The notes under the pieces are model-generated. The model was not told the origin of the DNA. It was given only the letters and a program-made list of their open reading frames with translations, and searched no databases. Shown here piece by piece: positions 25,223 to 34,791 of a DNA stretch of 64,000 nt; the stretch's first letter is position 1; each line of letters opens with the position of its first letter. This DNA is from an uncultured Lachnospiraceae bacterium (GTDB lineage: Bacteria > Bacillota > Clostridia > Lachnospirales > Lachnospiraceae). Location: the NCBI GenBank assembly GCA_910579735.1, contig CAJTUZ010000001.1, positions 124,001 to 188,000 of the forward strand, in the 5' to 3' direction. The position numbers and the translations under genes were made by a program.

Positions 25223-26159
25223 GAAGACCCTCTCATTTCGCCTGAGTCGATGGCTTAATGGGGAAAATGACACGTTTGTCGGAAAAGTGGAGATGCAGCC
25301 CCAGAAAGAACCGCATGAAGATGACAGTATCGTCATGAATCGGAAAAAAGAGCGGAAACAGCGTATGGAGCGGATCTATGATCTGGCGAATAACTGGGAA
25401 GTCAGCGGTTTTGAAAAACTGTATAAGATATTCAGCGCATTCTTTTGTCTGTTCATTGTCGCGATGCTGCTCATTGCCGTTTCCTATCTGCCTTCTTACG
25501 GACATGCGGAAAACCCCGTAAACAATGAGGTGGCGGAACGTTATATCGAAAGCGGGTTACAGGAAACCGGAGCCGTCAATATTGTGACGGGCATGATTCT
25601 GGACTACAGGGCATTTGATACGCTCGGAGAGTCGCACGTGCTTTTTATTGCGACCTGTACCGTGCTGATCTTACTGCGTAAAGATAAGAAAAAAGATGAA
25701 AAAGGAAACGATATTGAAGTAAGCGACCGTATTTATGAGCCGAAAAACGACGTGATCTTACAGACGGCGGCCCGTGTGCTTGTGCCGCCGATCATCATTT
25801 TCGGCATTTATGTGATCCTGGGAGGTCATTTGGGGCCCGGCGGCGGTTTCTCGGGCGGCGCCGTGATCGGCGCAGGACTGATCCTGTATCTGAATGCGTT
25901 TGGGTTCCGGAAGACGGAGCGGTTTTTTACGGGAAAAACCTATAAGGTGTTAAGTGTGTGTGCGCTTGGCTGCTACTGCCTTGCGAAGAGCTATTCTTTC
26001 TATACGGGAGCCAATCATATCGAGAGTATGATACCGCTTGGAAGGCCGGGAGCGATCCTTAGCAGCGGCCTGATCCTGATCTTGAATATCTGTGTCGGGA
26101 TCGTTGTTGCCGGAACAATGTATACGTTTTATGTTATGTTTCGGAAAGGGGACTATTAA
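25191..26159 (+). CDS. mrpB: MbhE-MnhB fusion, antiporter subunit B
   Basis: 322 residues. A charged cytoplasmic N-terminus of about 80 residues with no known domain comes first. Residues about 85-165 match MbhE (a helix, then TGMILDYRAFDTLGESHVLF). Residues about 180-320 match MnhB: PPIIIFGIYVILGGHLGPGGGFSGG and several helices. Mbh systems carry these as two genes; Bacillus has MbhE-like sequence in MrpA. The unusual N-terminus could bind other subunits. It starts inside the preceding gene and ends 1 bp before mrpC. Confidence 0.82.
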   Translation: MSRKIPKQEYEKTLSFRLSRWLNGENDTFVGKVEMQPQKEPHEDDSIVMNRKKERKQRMERIYDLANNWEVSGFEKLYKIFSAFFCLFIVAMLLIAVSYLPSYGHAENPVNNEVAERYIESGLQETGAVNIVTGMILDYRAFDTLGESHVLFIATCTVLILLRKDKKKDEKGNDIEVSDRIYEPKNDVILQTAARVLVPPIIIFGIYVILGGHLGPGGGFSGGAVIGAGLILYLNAFGFRKTERFFTGKTYKVLSVCALGCYCLAKSYSFYTGANHIESMIPLGRPGAILSSGLILILNICVGIVVAGTMYTFYVMFRKGDY

Positions 26160-26160
26160 A

Positions 26161-26538
26161 ATGGATTTTGCCAATTTTGTGACCAACTATGAAGAAGCCG
26201 TCTCAATGATCTTATTCGGTATCGGGTTTTCCAATCTGCTGATGCAGAAGAATCTGATCAAAAAGATTGTCGGCATGAATATTATGGACACCTCGGTCTA
26301 TCTGTTTCTGGCGCTGAAAGGTTATATTGCAGGACATAAGGCGCCGATCGTTACAAACGGCGTGCAGAGTGTGGACGCTTATATCAATCCGATCCCGAGC
26401 GGCCTTGTACTGACAGGAATCGTTGTTTCGGTCTCCGTAACGGCGCTGATGCTGTCGCTTACGATCCGCCTTTACAACAGATACCATACGCTTGATCTGG
26501 ACGAGATCTCCGTGATGCTCAAAAAGGAGGGATTGTAA
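26161..26538 (+). CDS. mrpC: Mrp/Mnh antiporter subunit C (NuoK-like)
   Basis: 125 residues, three membrane helices: GIGFSNLLMQKNLIKKIVGMNIMDTSVYLF holds the family's conserved helix start, and PIPSGLVLTGIVVSVSVTALML carries the second. It is homologous to complex I NuoK. The frame is open upstream to 26092 within mrpB, but ATG 26161 directly follows the mrpB stop and a ribosome binding site (AAAGGGG). The stop overlaps the next ATG by one base. Confidence 0.87.
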   Translation: MDFANFVTNYEEAVSMILFGIGFSNLLMQKNLIKKIVGMNIMDTSVYLFLALKGYIAGHKAPIVTNGVQSVDAYINPIPSGLVLTGIVVSVSVTALMLSLTIRLYNRYHTLDLDEISVMLKKEGL

Positions 26539-28046
26539 TGGCTCTGATACAGAATGTGCCTCTTGTGTCCATTTTGCTCTCTTTGTTTGCAGGGCCGGTA
26601 TCGTCTGTGTTAGACGGGAAATGGGCGAAACGGCTGAATCTGTTTGTAATCACGTTCATCGGTATTTTATCGGCGGGACTTCTTTCATTTGTCATCGGAA
26701 CGGATCAGGAATATGTCTATACGATGGGTCATTTTCCGGCGCCCTGGGGAAACGAGATCAGGGTCGGTGTGCTGGAAGCCGCAATGGCGCTGTTTTTCTG
26801 CATCATCATGTTTTTGTGTGTGATCGGCGGCGTGCTGGAACGGGAGCGGGAAATAGAGGAGACAAAGCAGAACCTGTATTATATTATGGTAAATCTGCTG
26901 TTGTGTTCCCTGCTTGCCCTGATCTATACGAACGATCTGTTTACGGCCTATGTCTTTGTGGAGATCAATACGATATCGGCCTGCGGTCTGATCATGATAC
27001 GGCAGACGGGAAGGACGATCGAGGCGGCGACCAGATATATGATCATGAGTCTTCTCGGTTCGGGTCTTTTGCTGCTTGGAATCTGTTTCCTGTACAGTCT
27101 GACCGGGCATCTTTTGATGAGCAATATCAAAGAACAGGTGACGCTGCTGCAGGCATCGGGAGAATATCATATACCGCTTCTGACCGCAATCTGCCTGATG
27201 TCCGTAGGTATCGCGATCAAGAGCGCGCTGTATCCTTTTCATACATGGCTGCCGGACGCCTACGGCTATTCGACGCTGTCGTCCGCGGCAATCCTGTCTT
27301 CACTTGTATCAAAAGGGTATATTTTCCTGCTCGTAAAGATCTTTTACCGGGTGATCGGATTTGACATCATCAGGGAGAGCAAGGTGATCAACGTGCTTTT
27401 CATATTTGGCATAGCGGGGATGATCATGGGATCCGTCAATGCGATCAGGGCCAACAATATCAACAGAATGATCGCCTATTCGTCCGTTGCACAGATCGGT
27501 TATATTTATATGGGATTCGGTCTGGGAACGACGGCAGGCATTATTGCCAGCATTTATCATATCGTTTCCCACGCGGCGACCAAATCGCTTTTGTTCGTGG
27601 CGGCGTCGGGAATTACGGACGCCTCAGCCAAAAGCGAGAATTTCTTCGACCTGACCGGGGCAGGGTACCGCAATAAACTGGCCGGGGCGGCCTTTACGGT
27701 AGGATCGCTTTCCATGGTCGGTTTTCCGATGTTTTCGGGATTTATTTCCAAGCTGCTTTTTTCACAGGCTGCAATGGGAAACAAACATAAAATATTGATC
27801 ACTTTGATTGCTTTGGCGATCAGCGTTATTTTGAATGCGGTTTATTTCATGAAGACCGTGATCCGCATTTACACGCCGGAGAAAAAGGAAGTGATCATCG
27901 ATAAAGGGTTCGAAGAGATCAGTATATGGGAGCAGCCGGCCAAAAGCGCTGCGTTAATATGCTTTATTGCACTGAATCTTTTGTTGGGACTCAGTTCCGA
28001 GCCGGTGATCCGGCTGATCGAGCGCGGGCTTGAGATGTTCGGATAA
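26538..28046 (+). CDS. mrpD: NuoN/MrpD-like antiporter subunit (first of four)
   Basis: 502 residues with about 14 membrane helices. The proton-channel residues are visible: a Glu in FVEINTISACG, Lys in GIAIKSALYPFHTWLPDA and Lys in SSLVSKGYIFLLVK. This directly follows mrpC, as mrpD or mbhH does in other systems. AAAGGAGGG precedes ATG 26538. Confidence 0.88.
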   Translation: MALIQNVPLVSILLSLFAGPVSSVLDGKWAKRLNLFVITFIGILSAGLLSFVIGTDQEYVYTMGHFPAPWGNEIRVGVLEAAMALFFCIIMFLCVIGGVLEREREIEETKQNLYYIMVNLLLCSLLALIYTNDLFTAYVFVEINTISACGLIMIRQTGRTIEAATRYMIMSLLGSGLLLLGICFLYSLTGHLLMSNIKEQVTLLQASGEYHIPLLTAICLMSVGIAIKSALYPFHTWLPDAYGYSTLSSAAILSSLVSKGYIFLLVKIFYRVIGFDIIRESKVINVLFIFGIAGMIMGSVNAIRANNINRMIAYSSVAQIGYIYMGFGLGTTAGIIASIYHIVSHAATKSLLFVAASGITDASAKSENFFDLTGAGYRNKLAGAAFTVGSLSMVGFPMFSGFISKLLFSQAAMGNKHKILITLIALAISVILNAVYFMKTVIRIYTPEKKEVIIDKGFEEISIWEQPAKSAALICFIALNLLLGLSSEPVIRLIERGLEMFG

Positions 28047-28140
28047 TATACGAAACAGTGCGGTTCGAAACTTTCGGGCCGGGAGAGTGATACGGCAAAG
28101 TTCATAAATTTTGAACAAGAGGAAAGGCAGGCATGTGGTT

Positions 28141-29697
28141 ATGGATGCGTTTATAGAGGGAATGAAAATGTTTGCTCCGGTATTGTTATCGGGCATGAGC
28201 GGGATCGGACTGCTGTTTTCTTCCTTTCGGTCTCATATCCGGGAAACAGAAAACGGGAGTGAAAATGCGGAAAATAAAGAAAGTCCGGCAGACACGGCGG
28301 ATTCTTTGAAGAAGCTGCATATCTTTGTAGGAATTGTTTTGACTGTAGCAGTCATTATGGCGCTTGTTTCGGTCTGGACGAAAGAAAGAAGCGTTACCCT
28401 GTTCTATCTGGCAGACCGGGTTCCGGTTTATTTCCATGTGGATGCGCTGGGAAGGCTTTTTATTACGCTGACGAGTGTGATATGGCTTGCAGCAGGCGTT
28501 TATGCATTCCAATATATGAAGCATGAGGGAGAAGAAAAGCGGTTTTTCGGATTTTTCCTGCTGCTCTACGGCGTTTTGCTGTCGCTTGAGTCAGCGGGGA
28601 ATCTGATTACGTTTTATTTTTTCTATGAACTGATGACGCTTTCTTCCATGCCGCTTGTGATGCATAACGGTTCGAAGGAATCCATTATGGCGGGACTCAA
28701 ATATTTATTCTATTCGCTGTGCGGCGCCTACTTCGCATTGTTCGGCATTTATTTTCTGTATCAGTACTGTGATACGTTGAACTTTACGGCAGGCGGCACT
28801 TTGAATATGACATTGGTGTCAGGGAATGTACAGATACTGCAGATCGCGGTCTTTTTGATGATCATCGGTTTCGGGACGAAAGCAGGCATGCTTCCGTTTC
28901 ATTCCTGGCTGACGGCGGCGCATCCCGCCGCGCCCGCACCTGCGTCCGCGGCATTATCCTCCATTATTGTAAAAAGCGGTGTGCTTGCTACAATCCGTGC
29001 GGTGTATTACATTGTCGGTATGGAATTTATCCGGGGAACATGGGTGCAGACGGTATGGATGATCTTAACGCTGCTCACGGTATTTATGGGATCGATGCTG
29101 GCGTACCGGGAAAAAGTGTTTAAGAAAAGACTGGCCTACTCCACGATCTCCCAGGTGTCGTATATTCTGTTCGGTCTTTCGCTTGGCAGCTATATGGCCA
29201 TGACAGGCGCTCTTTTGCATGTTGTGTTCCATGCTTTTATTAAATGTGCATTGTTTTTGACGGCAGGTACGTTTATTTACAGGACAGACAGGATAAGAGC
29301 GGAGGAATACAGCGGCATCGGCAGACAGATGAAGGTGACGTTATGGGGATATACGTTTGCGTCATTGGCGCTTATCGGCATTCCGCCGTTTAGCGGCTTT
29401 ACCAGCAAATGGTATCTGGCGCTTGGAGCGCTTTCTTCGGAAACAGGGTTTTTTGCGTTCCTGGGGCCTGTCGTATTGCTTGTGAGCGCGCTTTTGACTG
29501 CAGGTTATCTGCTTCCTGTCACAGTGAAGGGGTTTTTGCCGGGAAAGGATACCGATATTCCTGTAAAAAAAGAACCGTTTGATAAGATGACGGCAGTCGT
29601 TCTGATTCTTTGCATTGTTACCGTTATCCTGGGGATCTGGCCGAATCCGCTTATCCGCTTTGCAGAGCAGATCGCGGCTTCACTTTGGTGTTATTAA
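28141..29697 (+). CDS. NuoM/MrpD-like antiporter subunit (second of four)
   Basis: 518 residues, about 14 membrane helices. FYFFYELMTLSSMP carries the conserved Glu; GFGTKAGMLPFHSWL the Lys and His; SSIIVKSGVL the second Lys. The first 60 residues contain a hydrophilic Glu/Asn-rich loop between helix 1 and 2. The start is uncertain between ATG 28141 and GTG 28135, the latter better spaced from AGAGGAAAGG; TTG 28111 is unlikely. It pairs with the next gene, which is similar in length and motifs. Confidence 0.85.
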   Translation: MDAFIEGMKMFAPVLLSGMSGIGLLFSSFRSHIRETENGSENAENKESPADTADSLKKLHIFVGIVLTVAVIMALVSVWTKERSVTLFYLADRVPVYFHVDALGRLFITLTSVIWLAAGVYAFQYMKHEGEEKRFFGFFLLLYGVLLSLESAGNLITFYFFYELMTLSSMPLVMHNGSKESIMAGLKYLFYSLCGAYFALFGIYFLYQYCDTLNFTAGGTLNMTLVSGNVQILQIAVFLMIIGFGTKAGMLPFHSWLTAAHPAAPAPASAALSSIIVKSGVLATIRAVYYIVGMEFIRGTWVQTVWMILTLLTVFMGSMLAYREKVFKKRLAYSTISQVSYILFGLSLGSYMAMTGALLHVVFHAFIKCALFLTAGTFIYRTDRIRAEEYSGIGRQMKVTLWGYTFASLALIGIPPFSGFTSKWYLALGALSSETGFFAFLGPVVLLVSALLTAGYLLPVTVKGFLPGKDTDIPVKKEPFDKMTAVVLILCIVTVILGIWPNPLIRFAEQIAASLWCY

Positions 29698-29713
29698 AAA
29701 GGGGGAAATTCAT

Positions 29714-31192
29714 ATGCGTGCATATTATATGGTGATCGCGGTGCTGCTGCCGATGCTTGGCGGGGCGCTTATTCCGCTGATACCCTTTCGAAAAAGAAGC
29801 GTTATAGCGCTGTATATGGAGTTTGTCGTACTTGCGACGTCGATCCTGACGTTTCTGCTGATTTTTCACCGCCCGGAGAATGCGTTTGTCCTGTTTCGGT
29901 TTACGGGACGGTTAAGCATCAGTCTGCGTTTAGACGGTGCGGGGAGCGTGTTTGCTACGATACTGGCATTTTTGTGGCCGCTTGCGACGCTGTATGCGTT
30001 TGAATATATGAAGCATGAGGAACGGGAAAAGATATTTTTTATGTTCTATACGGTAACGTATGGCGTTACGCTCGGTATTGCAATGGCAGAAGATATCGTT
30101 ACGATGTACTTTTTCTATGAGATGCTTACCATGGTCACGCTGCCGCTTGTCCTGCATACCCTTACAAGAGAAGCGGTGCTTGCAAGCCGGACGTATCTGT
30201 ATTATTCCCTCGGCGGGGCGGCGTTTGCCTTTATCGGCATGATCTATATTCTGGTTTACGGAACGACGTCCAATTTTACGCCGGGCGGTGTGCTCGATCC
30301 GGCGAAGATCGGGGATAAGATGAATCTGCTGCCGTTGATCTATGCGATCTGCTTCTGCGGATTCAGCGTGAAGGCGGCGATGTGTCCTTTTAGTGCGTGG
30401 CTTCCCAAAGCCGGTGTTGCGCCGACGCCTGTGACGGCGCTTCTGCATGCCGTAGCGGTCGTCAAAGCCGGCGCGTTTGCCACTCTGCGCATCACGTATT
30501 TCAGTTTCGGGACGGAACTGCTGCGGGGAACGTGGGCGCAGAACCTTTTGATGGCGGTAACGGTCTTTACGATCCTGTTCGGATGCAGCCGTGCCGTGAA
30601 AGAGACGCATATTAAACGTAGACTGGCCTGGTCAACGGTCAGCAACTTATCTTATATTTTATTCGGGGTCGTGCTCATGACGCCGTTTGGACTGATCGGT
30701 GCGCTGCTGCATATGATGTGCCATGCAGTGATGAAAATATGTTCGTTTTTCTGTGCCGGCGCGGTTATTTATAAGACGGAAAGGACATACGTACACCAGC
30801 TTGACGGTTTCGGCAGGAAAATGCCGAAGGTTTTCATTATTTTTACCATCGCGGCGTTAGCCCTTATGGGCGTGCCGGGACTGAGCGGTTTTGTCAGTAA
30901 GTGGTATCTGGCCAAAGGAGCGGTGGCAGCCGGGAACCCGCTTGCTTATGCAGGACTCGGCGCGTTGCTTGTTTCTGCGCTCCTTACGGCGATCTACATG
31001 CTGACGATCGTTGTGCGTGCGTTTTTTCCGGGAAAAGAGTTTGATTACCGGACTGTGGCAGACGTTGCAGATCCGGGCTGGATGATGATACTGCCGCTTG
31101 TGGTTTTCGTGATCGTGATATGCCTGATCGGTCTGTATCCGCAGTTTTTGACGGATGCGGTCATGAATGTCGCGGCGGAAGTGTTTCCGTAG
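29714..31192 (+). CDS. NuoM/MrpD-like antiporter subunit (third of four)
   Basis: 492 residues, about 14 membrane helices. FYEMLTMVTLPLV (Glu), GFSVKAAMCPFSAWLPKAG (Lys) and AVAVVKAGAF (Lys) are the channel residues; the His after the first Lys is replaced by Ser (PFSAW). It shares the YAFEYMKHE motif with the second subunit, suggesting duplication. The frame is open from 29615, but AAAGGGGGAAA points to ATG 29714. A long palindromic repeat follows. Confidence 0.87.
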   Translation: MRAYYMVIAVLLPMLGGALIPLIPFRKRSVIALYMEFVVLATSILTFLLIFHRPENAFVLFRFTGRLSISLRLDGAGSVFATILAFLWPLATLYAFEYMKHEEREKIFFMFYTVTYGVTLGIAMAEDIVTMYFFYEMLTMVTLPLVLHTLTREAVLASRTYLYYSLGGAAFAFIGMIYILVYGTTSNFTPGGVLDPAKIGDKMNLLPLIYAICFCGFSVKAAMCPFSAWLPKAGVAPTPVTALLHAVAVVKAGAFATLRITYFSFGTELLRGTWAQNLLMAVTVFTILFGCSRAVKETHIKRRLAWSTVSNLSYILFGVVLMTPFGLIGALLHMMCHAVMKICSFFCAGAVIYKTERTYVHQLDGFGRKMPKVFIIFTIAALALMGVPGLSGFVSKWYLAKGAVAAGNPLAYAGLGALLVSALLTAIYMLTIVVRAFFPGKEFDYRTVADVADPGWMMILPLVVFVIVICLIGLYPQFLTDAVMNVAAEVFP

Positions 31193-31217
31193 GATAGATG
31201 GTGGCGCAGGGAGACCC

Positions 31218-31410
31218 TCCCGAAACGCCAGGGCGCGCAGGCAGCAGCGGAAAAAGTTTCTGCTTTGGGCGCGCTTTCGCTCCGTTAAAAACGCAGCGGT
31301 ACTAAGTTCGAGAGGCCAAAATGCCTCTCTCACTAAGAACCGGCGTTTTTATAGGGCCCTTCAGCAGAAATCTTTTTCCGCTGCTGCCTGCACGCCCTGG
31401 CGTTTCGGGA
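31218..31410. repeat. Long-hairpin repeat, copy A (193 bp)
   Basis: The outer arms 31218-31256 and 31372-31410 are inverted repeats identical at 38 of 39 positions; the pairing continues through 31257-31264/31363-31370 with one bulged T, giving a 47-bp stem. Inside are TAAAAACGC/GCGTTTTTA (31286-31294, 31343-31351) and GAGAGGC/GCCTCTC (31310-31316, 31323-31329). The reverse complement of copy B at 43630-43830 shares both stem and loop sequences. It lies in the 261-bp gap between the third and fourth antiporter subunits and so would be transcribed inside the operon. No protein gene is in it. Confidence 0.9.
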
Positions 31411-31453
31411 CGGTTCGGGAGTCACACGGGATATGAAAGGAGTTTGATAGATA

Positions 31454-33598
31454 ATGAATGCAAATATGATTCTTCCAATACTGGTGTTTTATCCTTTCGC
31501 GGGGGCGCTTCTTTCCGGGATGATAGGCGCTAAATGGGAAAAGGCGAGGGACTTGTTTGCCGGTTTTGTGGTAATCAGTGAGTTTCTGCTCGTGCTTGCG
31601 GTTTTTATCATGAACCGGGGGGACGGGGAAGCGGCGGTTCTTTTCAGTTCTTACATGCCGGAGATCTGCGGCCGGGCGCTTTCATTTGAAATGGATGGGT
31701 TCAGGCTTGTTTACGTGCTGATCGCGGCTTTTATGTGGATGATGGCAACGATCCTTTCCGGAGAATATATGGCGCATCATCAGCACAAGAACCGGTATTA
31801 TCTGTTCTTACTGGCGACGCTCGGGGCGACGATGGGCGTGTTCCTTTCAGACGATCTGTTTACGCTGTTTATCTTTTTCGAGATCATGTCTTTGACTTCC
31901 TATGTGTGGGTAGCGCAGGAAGAGACGGAAGTTTCGCTAAAGGCGGCGGAGACGTATCTGGCCGTTTCGATCATCGGCGGACTGGTAATGTTAATGGGGA
32001 TTTTCATCCTGTTTCAGGAACTCGGGACACTGAAGATAAATCAGCTGTCGTTTCTGGCCGAGGCTTACCGGGTGAATACGTATCATAACGGCGGCAGCAG
32101 GATGCGGTTATATGCGGCAGGCGCATGTATGCTTTTTGGTTTCGGGGCCAAAGCCGGGGCGTTTCCGCTGCATATCTGGCTGCCGAAAGCGCATCCCGTT
32201 GCGCCTGCGCCTGCTTCTGCGCTTTTGTCCGGTATTTTAACGAAAACCGGGATATTCGGTATTCTGATCCTGAGCTGCCATTTGTTTATCTACGATAGAA
32301 CATGGGGGATCCTGATTTTTACGATCGGTGTGCTCACGATGTTCGGCGGTGCGCTGCTGGCGGTCTTTTCGGTGGATCTGAAGCGTACGCTGGCCTGCTC
32401 TTCCATGTCACAGATCGGTTTTATTATGGTCGGTATCGGGATATTAGCGCTCTTATCGGATAAAAACCTGCTTACAGGGATCCTTTCGGATACGGTTTCT
32501 CATATGGAAGATCCGTTAGAGGTCTTACATGCCGTTTACGGGACTTTTCTTCATATGGTAAATCATTCGCTCATCAAACTCGTTCTGTTTATGGCGGCCG
32601 GCGTGATCTTTATGAATACGCATGCGCTCGATCTGAACGAAATAAGAGGGTACGGACGCAAAAAACCGCTTTTAAAGATTATCTTTCTGACCGGCGCGCT
32701 GGCGATCGGCGGCATTCCGTTTTTCGGCGGTTATATCAGCAAAACGCTTCTGCATGAGAGTATTCTGGCTTATGGAGGCGGCGGTCTGATGAAAGCGGCG
32801 GAGATCATTTTCATAGTCAGCGGAGGACTGACGGTCGCCTATATGACGAAATTGTTTGCGGCGGTCTTCGTGGAAAAAAATAAAGACGAGGAAAAGCAGA
32901 AGCAGTTTGATGAAAACAGACATTATATGAATAAGGCGAGCGGTTTCGCCCTGACGGGAAGCGCGGCTGTGCTCTTTGTGTGGGGACTTTTCCCGCATGC
33001 GGTGATGGAGAGGATTGCGGTGTTTGCGAAAAAATTCATGGACTGTATGTATCGTTCCGATGCCAAATCCGAGGTGGCCTATTTCAGTCCGGAAAATTTA
33101 AAAGGAGCGTTATTTTCCATTGCGATCGGTGTATTCGTATACTTTTTCATCATACGCCGGTTGATGATGAGGAGAGGCGATTACGTCAATGTGTGGCCGA
33201 AGTGGCTGGATCTGGAACATCTGCTCTACAGGCCGGTACTGCTCGGTTTTCTGCCGGCTGTATGCGGTATCGCATGCAGGATCTGCGACAGCTTCGTAGA
33301 CATCGGCGTGGTCGGGCTTCGAAAGACGGTGTATAAAGATTCACCGCTGCCGTATGAAAGAAAAGAGGGGAATGCGTTTACGGAAGGAATCGGAAAAATC
33401 ATGAACTTCTTCCAGGAGTTCAGAAACCGTCTGTGGGGAAAGAAACATCCGACGCATAAGGATTTCGTACATCTGACGGCCTCGGGTATTGAGGATTTCC
33501 GGGAAAGCTTTATGATCATACAAAGGAGTCTTTCGTTCGGTCTTCTGATGTTCGGTATCGGACTGGCGCTTACGCTTATTTATATTATATTGTGGTAG
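31454..33598 (+). CDS. NuoL/MrpA-like antiporter subunit (fourth of four)
   Basis: 714 residues, about 16 membrane helices. FFEIMSLTSYVWVA (Glu), GFGAKAGAFPLHIWLPKAHP (Lys, His) and GILTKTGIFGILIL (Lys) are present. Beyond the core, residues about 480-714 form an extended, partly hydrophilic tail with further helices, recalling NuoL or HyfB-type long subunits, but without the MrpA C-terminal DUF4040/MbhE domains, which are separate genes here. The ribosome binding site AAAGGAG is 8-12 bp upstream of ATG 31454. It closes the operon. Confidence 0.85.
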   Translation: MNANMILPILVFYPFAGALLSGMIGAKWEKARDLFAGFVVISEFLLVLAVFIMNRGDGEAAVLFSSYMPEICGRALSFEMDGFRLVYVLIAAFMWMMATILSGEYMAHHQHKNRYYLFLLATLGATMGVFLSDDLFTLFIFFEIMSLTSYVWVAQEETEVSLKAAETYLAVSIIGGLVMLMGIFILFQELGTLKINQLSFLAEAYRVNTYHNGGSRMRLYAAGACMLFGFGAKAGAFPLHIWLPKAHPVAPAPASALLSGILTKTGIFGILILSCHLFIYDRTWGILIFTIGVLTMFGGALLAVFSVDLKRTLACSSMSQIGFIMVGIGILALLSDKNLLTGILSDTVSHMEDPLEVLHAVYGTFLHMVNHSLIKLVLFMAAGVIFMNTHALDLNEIRGYGRKKPLLKIIFLTGALAIGGIPFFGGYISKTLLHESILAYGGGGLMKAAEIIFIVSGGLTVAYMTKLFAAVFVEKNKDEEKQKQFDENRHYMNKASGFALTGSAAVLFVWGLFPHAVMERIAVFAKKFMDCMYRSDAKSEVAYFSPENLKGALFSIAIGVFVYFFIIRRLMMRRGDYVNVWPKWLDLEHLLYRPVLLGFLPAVCGIACRICDSFVDIGVVGLRKTVYKDSPLPYERKEGNAFTEGIGKIMNFFQEFRNRLWGKKHPTHKDFVHLTASGIEDFRESFMIIQRSLSFGLLMFGIGLALTLIYIILW

Positions 33599-33664
33599 AA
33601 AGCGGACAGACCGGCATCATTGTTACTTTCCTGCGGTCTGTATGGTATAAGATGGAGAACCTAT

Positions 33665-34771
33665 ATGAGCAGATTGGATGTTTATGATAACGGGAATAAC
33701 GGGAGCTTCAGAGGAGGCAGAAGAAGGGGGAACAAACTGACGCCTCATCCGGTCAACCGGACTTACTTCTGGGAAGGACAGGAAATATTCGTTCCTGCGG
33801 TCTATACGGGCAGGACGGGGGCTGTTCTGGATGTATGCGTGAAGATTCCGGCGGAAGATATGACCGCGTTTTTGCAAAAATGGCATAAAGAGCTGCGGCT
33901 TTCTTTAAAAACGCAGGAAGAATATGAACAAATGGAAGCGGACAATCCGTCCTGTATCGATTTCGGGATAGAGATGTGCTTTGACGGCGAAGCGTTAATG
34001 CAGAGCATGCGCAGCACGATCAACTGGTATCCGGAAGAAATCTTTGCGGCAGGAAATGAAGACGGGAAGGAAGCACGTTCTGCCGGAGAATGGGAAAATG
34101 ACAGGGAAGCGGAACAAATATTGGATGCCTATGGATGCAGCCGGGAATGCTGCTGGCATTTTGCCCGTCTTTCCTATCGGTGGAAGGAGAAACCGCTCCT
34201 GTCGCCGCAGCGGATATCTCTGTTGTTTCAGGATGGTATGAGAGACGTTACGGCTGCGCATTTTACAACCGGCCGGCCTTCTTTGGCGGCATTTGGACAA
34301 TCAACAGATAGACCGGATCAGTCAATCGAATCTTATCCATCGGAAATAAGAATCGTGCATCCGGCTACAGGACAGGAGCATACGCTTACATTATATGCAT
34401 GTGAGCAGGAAAAACACGATCTGTCCGATATCGGTGCAAAGGGGATGGTTTATCCGGAATATAGCCGGACGCTTACGTATACGATAGCGCCTGCGATAGA
34501 CCGCGGACTGTTTGACATCAGAGATTGTGCACAAGGAGATTCGCCAAGACCGGCCGGCAGCCGGGCAAAGTCCGGACAGTCAGGCGCTGTGGCTGTATTT
34601 GCGGCCGGCAGAAGCGTTGTGCCGGACAAACGGGCGGCAGCTTCTTCCATGCACTTTGAGCCGGTAGAGAGTGTCCGCTGGCGGATCGTGTTCCGGATTA
34701 AGCAAAAAAACGATATGCAGATCGATTTTCTGCTTGCAGAAGGGAAGGAGCAGCGGGAGAAAAATCAATAA
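33665..34771 (+). CDS. Unrecognised protein (368 aa), first of a conserved-looking trio
   Basis: Predicted soluble with no signal peptide. It begins with a Gly/Asn/Arg-rich stretch (NGNNGSFRGGRRRGNK), then a beta-rich portion (TYFWEGQEIFVPAVYTG, VLDVCVKIP), a region with Cys/His residues (SRECCWHFARLSYRW) and a C-terminal beta region (VESVRWRIVFRIKQK). I recognise no domain. The frame is open to 33620, but ATG 33665 follows GATGGAG. Next come another unknown gene 20 bp on, and a PfkB kinase; all three are probably one transcript. Confidence 0.6.
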   Translation: MSRLDVYDNGNNGSFRGGRRRGNKLTPHPVNRTYFWEGQEIFVPAVYTGRTGAVLDVCVKIPAEDMTAFLQKWHKELRLSLKTQEEYEQMEADNPSCIDFGIEMCFDGEALMQSMRSTINWYPEEIFAAGNEDGKEARSAGEWENDREAEQILDAYGCSRECCWHFARLSYRWKEKPLLSPQRISLLFQDGMRDVTAAHFTTGRPSLAAFGQSTDRPDQSIESYPSEIRIVHPATGQEHTLTLYACEQEKHDLSDIGAKGMVYPEYSRTLTYTIAPAIDRGLFDIRDCAQGDSPRPAGSRAKSGQSGAVAVFAAGRSVVPDKRAAASSMHFEPVESVRWRIVFRIKQKNDMQIDFLLAEGKEQREKNQ

Positions 34772-34791
34772 GAGAAAGGCGTGGTGTCGAT

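Noticed and set aside
26621..27364. 247-codon plus-strand ORF inside mrpD
   Set aside because: Alternate frame of a clear antiporter gene; no start signal or domain.
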